64,000 nt of DNA from Haliscomenobacter sp965225875 (GTDB lineage: Bacteria > Bacteroidota > Bacteroidia > Chitinophagales > Saprospiraceae): assembly GCF_965225875.1 (NCBI RefSeq), contig NZ_CBDDBS010000003.1, positions 2,356,001 to 2,420,000 of the forward strand, written 5' to 3'. Every line of letters begins with the position of its first letter. Position 1 is the stretch's first letter. Both the position numbers and the translations under genes were made by a program. Below are positions 18,943-27,993 of the stretch, one piece after another. The notes below the pieces were generated by a model that saw nothing but the letters and a program-made list of their open reading frames with translations, ran no database searches and was not told where the DNA came from.

Positions 18943-20178
18943 ATGAACTTAGGTGTCAATACAGAAATTGCGCTTACGCATATTTTTACCCGCAAAAAAC
19001 AAACCCTGGTGGCGGCGATGGGGGTCACGATTGGGATCTCACTGTATATTTTTTCTGACTCCCTGATCAAGGGCTTTACGCAGTACTCCCGGGTGGAAAT
19101 GTTCAAAACCATTCCCCATGTTCGGGTTTTTAAGGAGGATGAGCTCAGTCAACCCTTGTTTGCTGCAACCGATACGCACTCAGTCGTTTTAATCAGCAAT
19201 CCCAAGATTACAACCTTGACCAAAAGTATCGTCAATCCTTATTTGTTGCTGGATCAGCTGAAGCAACATGATTATGTAAGTAGCGCAGCGCCCCAGGTCA
19301 ACGTCGATTTGTTCTACAACAACGGGCGTTCTCAAGTCAAAGGATTAGGAGCGGGAGTTAATATTCTGGAGGCTGATGCCATGTTTAACATCCAAAGTAC
19401 CATGCTGGCGGGTAGTTTGCAGGCATTGGCTTCCAATTTGAACGCCATCATTATTGGCAAAGGGGTTGCGGAAAAACTCAATCTCGATCTGGCCGACAAC
19501 CTAAGCATCACCTCGGCTTTGGGGGTGCGTAAAGTGATGAAAGTGGTAGGGATTTTTAGTACGGGCAACAAGGCTACGGATGAGTCCAAATCCTACCTCA
19601 ATATTGCTACCGCACAACAATTGCTCCAGGTAGGGCCAGATTACATCACGGAGTTGTACCTGAGCGTGGATGACCCCGACCGCTCTTTGGAATACGCCCA
19701 ACAACTCCAGGCCATTACCAATTACAAGGTGGAGGACTGGCAAACCAGCAATGCCGATACCCTGGCCAGTGACCGCATCCGTTCGGTGATGAATACCTCG
19801 GTGGCTTTTGCCATCATGATGGTGGCAGCTTTTGGCATCTACAATATCCTCAACATGACCATTACCCAAAAGCTGAATGATATTGCCATCCTGAAAGCCA
19901 CCGGATTTAGTGGCAAGGACATCGTCCGCATCTTTGTGCTGGAAGCATTCATCATGGGCGTTCTGGGCACTGCAATGGGACTGAGTGCCGGGGCTCTTTT
20001 GGTCAATATCCTGAGCAAGGTTTATGTAGGGCCACCGATTGGGTATTTTCCGATTTATTACCGATTGGATGTATTTGCTGTTGGAGCCATTTTTGGCATG
20101 TTCACTTCCCTTGGTGCTGGCTATTTGCCTGCCCGCAAAGCGGCCAGAGTGGATCCAGTGGAAATTTTTAGAAAATAA
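18943..20178 (+). CDS. FtsX/MacB-type ABC transporter permease
   Basis: This is a 411-residue permease with one N-terminal helix (about 20-40), a large periplasmic MacB-like core (about 45-270) and three C-terminal helices (about 285-310, 335-365, 375-400), ending in the conserved ARKAARVDPVEIFRK tail of the FtsX family. Such permeases do not usually move substrate across the inner membrane but transmit ATPase motion to the periplasm. The ATPase gene follows 6 nt later. Confidence 0.92.
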   Translation: MNLGVNTEIALTHIFTRKKQTLVAAMGVTIGISLYIFSDSLIKGFTQYSRVEMFKTIPHVRVFKEDELSQPLFAATDTHSVVLISNPKITTLTKSIVNPYLLLDQLKQHDYVSSAAPQVNVDLFYNNGRSQVKGLGAGVNILEADAMFNIQSTMLAGSLQALASNLNAIIIGKGVAEKLNLDLADNLSITSALGVRKVMKVVGIFSTGNKATDESKSYLNIATAQQLLQVGPDYITELYLSVDDPDRSLEYAQQLQAITNYKVEDWQTSNADTLASDRIRSVMNTSVAFAIMMVAAFGIYNILNMTITQKLNDIAILKATGFSGKDIVRIFVLEAFIMGVLGTAMGLSAGALLVNILSKVYVGPPIGYFPIYYRLDVFAVGAIFGMFTSLGAGYLPARKAARVDPVEIFRK

Positions 20179-20184
20179 ATCATC

Positions 20185-20883
20185 ATGGAGCGAAAAGAAG
20201 TAATCCTGAGTACCCAGTCGCTGGGGAAATACTTTTATGAACCCGTCCAGTTCAAAGTGCTGGACGACATCAGCTTTGAGGCGTACCGAGGGGAATTCCT
20301 GACCCTGGTGGGCAAAAGTGGCTCGGGTAAATCAACCCTTTTGTACTGCCTCAGCACCATGGATACGGCCTACGAGGGCAATTTGTACTTCAAAGGAGAA
20401 AAAGTGACTGGAAAAAAAACGGATGACTTGGCCGCTTTGCGTGGCCACAACATTGGGTTTGTTTTCCAATTTCATTACTTGCTCCCGGAGTTTTCTTGTC
20501 TGAAAAATGTGATGATTCCTGCCCTGAAATTGGGCAAATACAGCCCTGCCGAGATTGAACACCGCGCTTATGAAAAGCTCGAAATGCTGGGACTGCGCGA
20601 TCAAGCCCTTAAAGAAGCGGCTAAATTGAGTGGGGGCCAACAGCAAAGGGTCTCGATCGCCCGGGCCTTGATCAACGATCCTTTGATCATTATGGGCGAT
20701 GAGCCTACGGGCAACCTGGACAGCAAAAATGCCCAGATTGTGTTCAACATTTTTCAACAATTGGCGCAGGAATTCAACCAAACCATCATTGCAGTTACCC
20801 ACGACAATGATTTTGCCAAAGCCAGCGACCGAACGATCGAACTGGCCGACGGCAAAATTATAGACCACAATAAACGGTTCTGA
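20185..20883 (+). CDS. ABC transporter ATP-binding protein (MacB/LolD-like)
   Basis: This is a 232-residue ATPase with Walker A GKSGSGKST, Q-loop in GFVFQFHYLLPEF, signature LSGGQQQR, Walker B LIIMGDEPTGNLD and H-loop VTHDND. Length and motifs match the LolD/MacB-N class that pairs with FtsX-type permeases. It is the last gene of the five-gene operon that starts at 16122. A perfect palindrome follows at 20979. Confidence 0.93.
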   Translation: MERKEVILSTQSLGKYFYEPVQFKVLDDISFEAYRGEFLTLVGKSGSGKSTLLYCLSTMDTAYEGNLYFKGEKVTGKKTDDLAALRGHNIGFVFQFHYLLPEFSCLKNVMIPALKLGKYSPAEIEHRAYEKLEMLGLRDQALKEAAKLSGGQQQRVSIARALINDPLIIMGDEPTGNLDSKNAQIVFNIFQQLAQEFNQTIIAVTHDNDFAKASDRTIELADGKIIDHNKRF

Positions 20884-20978
20884 GGGCAGAGGATTTAATC
20901 CATATCAACCAGCAGGAAGGGTGTAGATGCGGCTATTTTCAGGAGTTAGGGAGCTAGTCATTGATGGTAATTTGTTCC

Positions 20979-21008
20979 TTGTGGACACATTGGTCAATGT
21001 GTCCACAA
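20979..21008. terminator. Perfect 13-bp palindrome between convergent genes
   Basis: TTGTGGACACATT (20979-20991) pairs with AATGTGTCCACAA (20996-21008) around a GGTC loop. It lies between the convergent ends of the ATPase gene and the epimerase gene, where a bidirectional terminator is expected. Neither side has a strong T-tract, so a protein-binding site is also possible. Confidence 0.5.
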
Positions 21009-21015
21009 AAATTGG

Positions 21016-22023
21016 TTAAACCTGATTGCGGGTGTACAGATGTTGCATGGCTTCCTCAAGGGCAAGTTGCGGCTTTTTGGGGTTGAATCCCAGTTCTGTC
21101 CTGGCTTTACTAATGTCAAAATCCTGTTTGAGCCCCGAAAACATGGCTATGTCTTTTACGCTCAACAAAGGGGCTTTTCCACTGATTTTACTACCCATTT
21201 CCAGTAAGTAGGCAAACAATAAAAGCAGTGACTTGGGTACAGCGATGGGGAGTTTGATGTTCAATGCAGGAAATAGCCGCTGCGCAATTTGGGTGCTTTC
21301 GCGCAGAGAGATACTTTTTTCATTTGCAATGATGTAGCGCTCGCCACTTTTGCCTTTGGTCGCTGCCAAAATGCAGGCTTCCGCCACGTCTTTTACATCT
21401 ATCCAGTTCAGCGTGATCTTGGTTTCGATAGGAATCTGCTTTTTTAGGATCAAGTCCACTATGTTGTAGGATACGCTCAGAGGCCCCGGAATTTCACTGC
21501 CGATCATGGCCGAAGGTAGTACAGCGACCAACTCAATGTTGTAGTGCTTGGCCAACTCAAAGGCTAGTTTTTCACCATCATTTTTGGAATTGTAGTACAT
21601 GTCCCGGCGGTCGGGGTTGTATCCGTAGCTCTCCTTGGTAGGGATTTGGTTGTAGTTCAGCGCTGCAACCGAACTGACGTAAACAATTCTTTTCACCTTG
21701 GCAATTGCCGCCGCCTCCAGCATATTTTGGGTGCCCTTTAGGTTGACTTCGTAAATTTCCTTTTGGGGATTTTTGGCCCAGAGTTTAAAGGCGGCGCCTA
21801 CGGCGTAGAAAGTATCCACACCCTCCAGTGCCTTGATTAAAGAGGCTTTATCTGTAATGTCGGCCTGCACTATTTCGCAGTTGAGATTGTTCAAGGCACT
21901 TTTGTGTCGCAAGTTGCGCACGGATGCCCGAACTGGAATGCCTTTTTGCAGGAGTAGTTGTACCAAATTGTACCCAAGGTGGCCGTTGGCCCCGGTAACT
22001 AGTACTAAATGTTGAGTTGCCAT
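21016..22023 (-). CDS. NAD-dependent epimerase/dihydroflavonol-4-reductase-like SDR
   Basis: This is a 335-residue extended short-chain dehydrogenase. The start is the ATG at 22021-22023 (MATQHLVLVTGANGHLGYN), which puts the Rossmann glycine motif TGANGHLG at the usual distance from the N-terminus. The active-site YxxxK is YYNSK, with a preceding VYVSSVAAL strand. The family reduces or epimerises sugar nucleotides, flavonoid-like or sterol-like carbonyls; the substrate cannot be told. It lies 64 nt downstream of a Crp-type regulator on the same strand, a possible operon. Confidence 0.85.
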   Translation of the reverse strand: MATQHLVLVTGANGHLGYNLVQLLLQKGIPVRASVRNLRHKSALNNLNCEIVQADITDKASLIKALEGVDTFYAVGAAFKLWAKNPQKEIYEVNLKGTQNMLEAAAIAKVKRIVYVSSVAALNYNQIPTKESYGYNPDRRDMYYNSKNDGEKLAFELAKHYNIELVAVLPSAMIGSEIPGPLSVSYNIVDLILKKQIPIETKITLNWIDVKDVAEACILAATKGKSGERYIIANEKSISLRESTQIAQRLFPALNIKLPIAVPKSLLLLFAYLLEMGSKISGKAPLLSVKDIAMFSGLKQDFDISKARTELGFNPKKPQLALEEAMQHLYTRNQV

Positions 22024-22087
22024 TGCATTATTGATTAAATGATGGCACAAAATTCAGCACTGCTTTCCTCAAAAGAGTTCACAAATG

Positions 22088-22663
22088 TTACCGAATCATT
22101 TGTTTACGGATTCTACTCAAACTTTTTGGGTTCATGCCCAAAAAAGAAGCGATGTGTTTGATGGGAACATTCAATAACACATCGGGGTTTTGCTCGATCA
22201 GCTTGCGATAGCGCTGCTCGGCAGATAGGGTGGCCAGCTCCTTGGCCCGATTTTCATTGTAGGCAATGGATTGCTGAAAAACAGCAATGCTGAATTTTTT
22301 TAGGTTGTCACTTTGCAGGATGAGTTGATCCAGCTTTGCTTTACTTATGCGTAGGAGTTGGCAATCGGTAATGCATTCTAAATTGTCATCGGAGCGACTC
22401 TGTTGGTTAAAATGCTGGTAAGCCGTGATGAATCCCGGTGGGCAATTGAGGTGGGAGGTGACCTCGTCTCCTTGTTCGGTGTATGTAAACAATCTCACAT
22501 ACCCGGAAACGACAAAATACAGGTATTTTGGAACATGACCTTCGGCTTCCAAAAGGGTGTTTTTGGAAATGGTAATAGGCTCAAAACTGCTGCGGCACAA
22601 CTCAATTTCGGCAGGACTGAGCTTTACATGGGTATCAATGGTGCGAATAAGGTGATCTAGCAT
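22088..22663 (-). CDS. Crp/Fnr-family transcriptional regulator
   Basis: This is a 191-residue protein. An N-terminal cyclic-nucleotide-binding-like beta roll (about 25-110; KNTLLEAEGHVPKYLYFVVSG) is followed by a dimer helix and a short C-terminal segment with a helix-turn-helix (VPIKHIASFLGMNPKSLSRI). It lacks the Fnr cysteine set, and the phosphate-binding RES of cAMP sensors is not obvious, so the ligand is unknown. It precedes the epimerase gene and may regulate it. Confidence 0.88.
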   Translation of the reverse strand: MLDHLIRTIDTHVKLSPAEIELCRSSFEPITISKNTLLEAEGHVPKYLYFVVSGYVRLFTYTEQGDEVTSHLNCPPGFITAYQHFNQQSRSDDNLECITDCQLLRISKAKLDQLILQSDNLKKFSIAVFQQSIAYNENRAKELATLSAEQRYRKLIEQNPDVLLNVPIKHIASFLGMNPKSLSRIRKQMIR

Positions 22664-22869
22664 AAATTAAACAATCATACCGGGTAAAAATAAGCATTTA
22701 GTAAGTTCAATGGCACACCATTATTGAATAAATCCTGTTCATCTGATTTGAAGATGCTATAAAAATGAACCCCAGACAACACCCACTAACCCCAAGTCTT
22801 ACCGCCCTAAATGCCACTAGCCAAGACTTTCATTAATCGGTGGCGTGCCAATTGTATTGGCCATAAACA

Positions 22870-22914
22870 CACAAAGGCCCCAAGAGAAATCCCCTCAGAG
22901 CCTTTGTACCTTAG
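22870..22914. repeat. Dispersed 45-nt hairpin repeat, copy 2
   Basis: This is nearly identical to 9802-9846. ACAAAGGC (22871-22878) pairs with GCCTTTGT (22900-22907). It sits between the start of the Crp-type gene and the end of leuS, just downstream of leuS, where it could act as a transcript-end hairpin. Confidence 0.75.
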
Positions 22915-22931
22915 TGGCAAAGTTTTCCAAC

Positions 22932-25808
22932 CTACCCCGCCACCACAATATTGATCATCCTTTTCGGAACAACGATCACTTTTTTCACTTCTTTACCTTC
23001 GGTCCATTTTTGCACCGCTTCCAGCTCCAGAATGGCTTTTTCCAAAACCTGTGGAGGTGTATCCGCAGCGAAAGCAGCGGTAGTACGCAATTTGCCGTTG
23101 ATTTGTACGGGGTATTCGATGGTATCTTCCACCAAATAAGCCTCGTTCAAAATAGGGAAATTGGCGTGGTGCACCGAGCCGGATTTGCCCAGGCCCTGCC
23201 ACAATTCCTCCGCCAAGTGAGGCGCAAAGGGCGCAATCAACTGCACCATTTCTTCCAAAATCGCCACCTTGTTGCAGCCTGCTTTTTGCAAGTCGTTGGT
23301 CGCAATCATGAAGGTACTCACACAGGTGTTGAAGGAGTAGCGCTCCACATCGTCGGTGATGCGTTTGATGGCGGAGTGCAGGATTTTCCATTCTTCACGG
23401 GTGGGTTCGGCATCCGAAACCGCCCAGTTGCCCAGTTTGTCAAAAAACAAACCCCAGAATTTGCGCAAGAAGTTGTATACCCCACTGATGCCTTTGGTAT
23501 CCCAGGGTTTGGCCTGTTCGATTGGCCCCAGGAACATTTCGTACATGCGGAAACAGTCGGCACCATATTGCTCAACGACGTCGTCGGGATTGATCACGTT
23601 GTACAATGACTTCGACATTTTGCCGACCTCCGATTGGGTGATCAACTGGAAAGCACCCGTTTTGCCCGCTTTCGGAGTTACCACTCCATTTTGGAAAATG
23701 GCATCGGTCCCTTCAAAGATAGCAGCAGCATAATCGGGGCGCCAGGCGATGAACTGTTTCACTCCCGCCTCATTCAAGTGGGAGGAAGGCAAGCCGTAAT
23801 CCGTCACGTAATCCACCAATACGGGCAATTTGGTGAACTTATGCCCCTTGGCCTCTTCTTCAGCCAGCAAGGAGGCACAAATGAAGCGGTTCACTCCATT
23901 CACCTTATCCTTTTGCATGTACAGGTTTTCTACCACGCCCTGGATCATGCCCTGGTTGATCAACTTTTTGAAGGGCTCAACGGTGGGCACCAATCCTTTG
24001 TCGTACAAAAACTTGTGCCACATCCGGGAATACATCAAGTGGCCTACCGCGTGTTCGGTACCCCCAATGTACAAGTCTACATCTCGCCAATAGTTCACCG
24101 CGTCCTGGCTGGCGAATTCCTGGTCATTCTGCGGGTCCATGTAGCGCAAGAAATACCAAGAGGAACCCGCAGAACCGGGCATGGTGTCGGTTTCCCGCGT
24201 CATGCCATTGGGCAAATTCACCCAATCCGTCGCCCGCGCCAAAGGTGCCTGGCCGCCGGAACTGGGTTTAAAATCGTCCATATCGGGCAATTCCAAAGGC
24301 AAATCTGCAGGAGCCATCGCCTCAGCAATGCCATCGGCATCGTAAGTCACGGGGAAAGGTTCGCCCCAGTAGCGTTGGCGGCTGAACAAGGCATCGCGCA
24401 ATTTGTAGTTGACCTGGCGTTTGCCCAGGCCCATACTTTCGATGCGGTTCAACATCTCATCAATGGCGGCAGGCACTTCCATGCCGTTCAAAAAGCCGGA
24501 ATTGATGATGATGCCCTCTTTATCGTGGCGGGTGGAGCCGGGATAATTGGACTTGTCGACTACATCGATGATTTTTAAGCCAAACTTGCGGGCAAAAGCA
24601 TCGTCCCGGTCGTCGTCGCTGGGTACAGCCATGATGGCTCCGGTTCCGTAATCCTTCAACACGTATTCGCCAATCCAGATCGGAATTTGTTCTTCGGTAA
24701 ATGGATTGATGGCGTAGGAGCCCAAGAAGGCCCCGGTTACTTCCTTCACATCGGCCATGCGCTCACGTTCGGAGCGGGCTTTGACGTAGCTTAGGTAAGC
24801 GTCTACTTTTTCTTTTTGATCAGGGGTGGTCAACTCGGGCACCAAATCGTGCTCAGGGGCCAACACCATATATGTCGCGCCAAAAATGGTATCCGGGCGC
24901 GTAGTGAAAATTTCAATTTTTTGCTCCGAACCCGCAATGGGGAAGAACATTTGAGCGCCCACCGAACGGCCAATCCAGTTGCCCTGCATGCGCTTCATGG
25001 CATCCGACCAATCGATGTTGTCCAAATCGTACAACAAACGGTCGGCATAGGCAGTAATGCGCAATGACCATTGCATCATGGCCCGGCGTTCTACGGGGTG
25101 GCCGCCGCGTTCGGATACACCGTCCTTTACCTCGTCGTTGGCCAATACGGTACCCAAGGCTTCGCACCAGTTGACGTAGGAAGCTTTTTTATAGGCCAGG
25201 CGGTAATTCATCAATACATCCGCCTGCTCCTTTTTGCTCATGCCCTGCCAATCGGCAGCGCTGAAGCTTTTGTCTTGAGAGTTGGCAGCGTTGACCAGGG
25301 TATTGCCTTCTTTTTCAAAACGCGCCACCAGGGTTTCGATGGGCATCGCCTTGTTTTGGTCTTTATCGTAGTAGTGTTTGAACAACTCCGCAAAAATCCA
25401 CTGGGTCCACTTGTAGTAGGAAGGCTCGCAGGTGCGCACTTCGCGATCCCAATCGAAGCTAAAACCCAAATTGTCCAACTGCTCGCGGTAACGGGCGATG
25501 TTGGCAGCGGTGGATTTGGCCGGGTGTACTCCAGTGGTGATGGCGTACTGCTCCGCTGGCAAACCAAAGGCGTCGTATCCCATGGGGTGCAACACGTTGA
25601 AGCCTTTCAAACGCTTGTACCGCGCATAGATGTCTGAAGCGATGTAGCCGAGGGGGTGCCCCACGTGCAGTCCTGCTCCCGATGGGTAAGGGAACATGTC
25701 CAAGACGTAAAACTTCGGGCGATCGCTCTGGTGGCTTACTTTGTAGACCTTGTGCTCATCCCAGTAGGCTTTCCACTTTTTTTCGATTTCGCGTGGTTTG
25801 TATTCCAT
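22932..25808 (-). CDS. leuS: Leucyl-tRNA synthetase
   Basis: This is a 958-residue class I aminoacyl-tRNA synthetase that charges tRNA-Leu in the cytoplasm. The ATP-binding HIGH-type motif is HVGHPLGY near residue 50 and the KMSKS loop is GKMSKSLYN. The editing (CP1) domain lies between (about 230-440, with TTRPDTIFGATYM and PSDDDRDDAFA). A zinc-free insertion and the anticodon-binding helical domain follow, with the C-terminal domain at the end. The start MEYKPREIEKKW aligns with other bacterial LeuS. A candidate -7 box lies 79 nt upstream. Confidence 0.97.
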   Translation of the reverse strand: MEYKPREIEKKWKAYWDEHKVYKVSHQSDRPKFYVLDMFPYPSGAGLHVGHPLGYIASDIYARYKRLKGFNVLHPMGYDAFGLPAEQYAITTGVHPAKSTAANIARYREQLDNLGFSFDWDREVRTCEPSYYKWTQWIFAELFKHYYDKDQNKAMPIETLVARFEKEGNTLVNAANSQDKSFSAADWQGMSKKEQADVLMNYRLAYKKASYVNWCEALGTVLANDEVKDGVSERGGHPVERRAMMQWSLRITAYADRLLYDLDNIDWSDAMKRMQGNWIGRSVGAQMFFPIAGSEQKIEIFTTRPDTIFGATYMVLAPEHDLVPELTTPDQKEKVDAYLSYVKARSERERMADVKEVTGAFLGSYAINPFTEEQIPIWIGEYVLKDYGTGAIMAVPSDDDRDDAFARKFGLKIIDVVDKSNYPGSTRHDKEGIIINSGFLNGMEVPAAIDEMLNRIESMGLGKRQVNYKLRDALFSRQRYWGEPFPVTYDADGIAEAMAPADLPLELPDMDDFKPSSGGQAPLARATDWVNLPNGMTRETDTMPGSAGSSWYFLRYMDPQNDQEFASQDAVNYWRDVDLYIGGTEHAVGHLMYSRMWHKFLYDKGLVPTVEPFKKLINQGMIQGVVENLYMQKDKVNGVNRFICASLLAEEEAKGHKFTKLPVLVDYVTDYGLPSSHLNEAGVKQFIAWRPDYAAAIFEGTDAIFQNGVVTPKAGKTGAFQLITQSEVGKMSKSLYNVINPDDVVEQYGADCFRMYEMFLGPIEQAKPWDTKGISGVYNFLRKFWGLFFDKLGNWAVSDAEPTREEWKILHSAIKRITDDVERYSFNTCVSTFMIATNDLQKAGCNKVAILEEMVQLIAPFAPHLAEELWQGLGKSGSVHHANFPILNEAYLVEDTIEYPVQINGKLRTTAAFAADTPPQVLEKAILELEAVQKWTEGKEVKKVIVVPKRMINIVVAG

Positions 25809-25886
25809 ATGCGTAGCGTTGTTCGGGTATTAACGTTAGTTGGGGTGATTTTGTCCCCACATGAGGGGATTTTTGGGAATTGGGGG

Positions 25887-25894
25887 CAAAGGTA
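25887..25894 (-). promoter_or_regulatory. Candidate -7 element of leuS
   Basis: TACCTTTG on the minus strand fits TAnnTTTG exactly. No TTTG is found at the -33 position, so the call rests on one element and its distance (79 nt) from the start codon. Confidence 0.4.
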
Positions 25895-25953
25895 AGAAAA
25901 AAAGATAGAGGATGGATTCTATATTTGTAATTGGGCTATACCATTTTGATTCA

Positions 25954-26001
25954 ATAGGGCATAGCCCTATCCCTATCCAATTCAATAGGGCTATGCCCTA
26001 T
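25954..26001. repeat. Two REP-like palindromes
   Basis: ATAGGGC-ATA-GCCCTAT (25954-25970) and ATAGGGC-TAT-GCCCTAT (25985-26001) are 17-nt palindromes with 7-bp stems, both preceded by TTCA and followed by CC. They stand just upstream of the RAYT transposase and probably belong to the same element family. Confidence 0.7.
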
Positions 26002-26006
26002 CCAAA

Positions 26007-26057
26007 GAGATGTCGCCCTTTCAGGGCTAATATGTAGCCCTGAAAGGGCGGTATCTC
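26007..26057. repeat. Long REP-like hairpin with perfect 16-bp stem
   Basis: CGCCCTTTCAGGGCTA (26014-26029) pairs perfectly with TAGCCCTGAAAGGGCG (26035-26050) around an ATATG loop. GAGAT/ATCTC extends the stem past a GT/GT mismatch. A further imperfect hairpin (CGATGGG ... CCCGTCG) follows at about 26062-26080. Such hairpins are recognised and cut by IS200/RAYT transposases. Confidence 0.75.
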
Positions 26058-26133
26058 CTAACGATGGGTGTAGCCCGTCGGTAGCGGCATGTAATCTCAT
26101 AACCACGGGTACTCCTCATCAGACTCAGAAGCC

Positions 26134-26586
26134 ATGGGACAATCTCTAGTAAAGAACTACATCCACATCGTATTCAGCACCAAATACCGCCAGCAGCTGA
26201 TCTACCCGCCTTATGAGCAGGAGCTGCACAGTTACCTGGGGGGGATATGCAATGAGCTGGGCTGTCAATCCATCATCGTGGGAGGGTATACTGATCATGT
26301 GCATATTCTGTGCCTCTTATCCAAAAAGATAGCGCTGATGGACTTGGTGGAAAAGGTGAAAGCCAATTCTTCGAAATGGTTCAAGACGAGGCATGAATCG
26401 CTTAAGAATTTTTACTGGCAGGACGGGTATGGGGCCTTTTCGGTAAATCCAAAACAAGTAGACATTGTGATTAGGTACATTGCCAACCAACATGAACACC
26501 ACCGAAAAAAGGACTTCCAAGCGGAATACAGGGCTTTTTTGAAAAAGTACAAAGTAGAATATGATGAGCGCTACGTTTGGGAGTAA
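26134..26586 (+). CDS. IS200-like/REP-associated tyrosine transposase (RAYT)
   Basis: This is a 150-residue Y1 transposase: single-strand DNA endonuclease/ligase of the HUH superfamily. The HUH metal motif is in YTDHVHILCLL and the probable nucleophile Tyr is in the helix DIVIRYIANQHEHH. Length and both motifs are intact, so it may be active. At least four palindromes lie within the 200 nt upstream and none within its own 3' side: its stop codon abuts the stop codon of the convergent gene at 26587. That layout fits a RAYT living with REP-like hairpins rather than a standard IS with TnpB. Confidence 0.9.
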   Translation: MGQSLVKNYIHIVFSTKYRQQLIYPPYEQELHSYLGGICNELGCQSIIVGGYTDHVHILCLLSKKIALMDLVEKVKANSSKWFKTRHESLKNFYWQDGYGAFSVNPKQVDIVIRYIANQHEHHRKKDFQAEYRAFLKKYKVEYDERYVWE

Positions 26587-27873
26587 TCAAGTTTTCCTTT
26601 CTTTTTTCTTCGCAGCCGGGAAAAGGATGTTGTTCAAAATCAGGCGGTAGCCGGGAGAATCGGGGTGTAGACTGAGATCGGTATCCGGGTCTTCGACCCT
26701 GTGCAGGTAATCTTCGGGATCATGCCCCCCGTAAAAAGTCCAGAATCCTTTACCAAAAATACCGTGGATGTAGCGGGCCTCCTTTTGTGCTTTGTTTTCC
26801 CCTAAAATCAAGACATTGGTTTTGAGGTATTCCTTTCTAAAAGCGGTAGTTTGTCCGATGAAGCCCTTGATTGTCCGGGTATGGCATTGGGTAAGGATGG
26901 AAGGAACAGGGTCCCATTTGGCTGAAAAATCAAACAGCGTGAAATAATCCTGTTGGGGCATTACATTTCGCGACCAGCCGCGGCCCACATCAATGGTAGA
27001 AAAGTTGTGCCCGTATGGGCCATCGGCCAATATAAAATTTTTAAAGGCAAAGGTTTTGCTAAAATCGAGTTTTGACTGAGCATTGGGATCTGCAGGGTCT
27101 CCATCAAAAATTGCGTCACAAATATCCACCCCATCTGCGGACAGTGCTATGTCGAAAGTTTCGGTGGCCGAACACATCGCAAACATAAAACCGCCACCCG
27201 CTACCCATTCCCGGATCTTTTTGACGACTGCCAATTTGGAATGGGAAATTTTTTTGTAACCCAGGCTATAGGCCAAATCTTCCGATCTGGTTTTGTATTC
27301 CTCATACCAGGAAGCGTTTCTGTAGCCACGATTGCGGCCGAGCTGCCCGGTAAAATCTTCATGGTGCAGGTGCAGCCAGTCGTATTGAGGCAGTTTATCC
27401 TGCAACACTTCCCGATCGTACAACATATCAAAGGGGATTTCAGCATAGGTGAGTACCAGCGTCACCGCATCTTCCCAGGGCTGTATGGCTTTGCCCTTGC
27501 CATCGATCTCGGGGGTGTAAACCGCAATTCTGGGTGCTTTTTCCAGCTTCATCGCCTCCATATTCGCCTCTGGACTGGCGATTTGATCGAGTATATTTTT
27601 GAATTGAGCATCGGGGATGATTTCGTAAGACACCCCTCTGGTCATACATTCTTTTTCAAAAGGTTTGTTGTATTCAAAAGCAAAACTTCCCCCCCGGTAA
27701 TTGAGTAACCACCAGGCTTCAACTCCGTTTTTCAACACCCAATAGGTAATCCCGTAGGCCTTCAGGTGGTCCTTCTGTTTTTCCGGGTCCATTGGCAGCA
27801 GGATATAAGCGGCTTTTAGCTGCCCAACAACCGCAGCGATCAGCACCATCATCAATAAACCTTTCTTAATCAT
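26587..27873 (-). CDS. Conserved secreted protein of unknown function
   Basis: This is a 428-residue protein with signal peptide MIKKGLLMMVLIAAVVGQLKA. I recall proteins of this type annotated as asparagine-synthetase-B-like in related genomes, but no N-terminal nucleophile Cys, AMP-binding or PP-loop motif is visible, so I do not accept that function. Visible landmarks are an alternating alpha/beta N-terminal half, LHLHHEDFTGQLG, a glycine-rich turn (WVAGGGFMFAMCSATETF) like class I amidotransferase-type folds, and a conserved C-terminal FWTFYGGHDPEDY. The stop codon directly abuts that of the transposase. Confidence 0.6.
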   Translation of the reverse strand: MIKKGLLMMVLIAAVVGQLKAAYILLPMDPEKQKDHLKAYGITYWVLKNGVEAWWLLNYRGGSFAFEYNKPFEKECMTRGVSYEIIPDAQFKNILDQIASPEANMEAMKLEKAPRIAVYTPEIDGKGKAIQPWEDAVTLVLTYAEIPFDMLYDREVLQDKLPQYDWLHLHHEDFTGQLGRNRGYRNASWYEEYKTRSEDLAYSLGYKKISHSKLAVVKKIREWVAGGGFMFAMCSATETFDIALSADGVDICDAIFDGDPADPNAQSKLDFSKTFAFKNFILADGPYGHNFSTIDVGRGWSRNVMPQQDYFTLFDFSAKWDPVPSILTQCHTRTIKGFIGQTTAFRKEYLKTNVLILGENKAQKEARYIHGIFGKGFWTFYGGHDPEDYLHRVEDPDTDLSLHPDSPGYRLILNNILFPAAKKKERKT

Positions 27874-27993
27874 CTCCAGTTTATTTAGATTTGTTGATTG
27901 GAAAAATAGGAAAAAGTCGGATCATTTCACAGGGTATACAACTGTTGAACTTCCACTCCTCCAAGTTAAACTTTTTTAAGCAAAAACAATACC

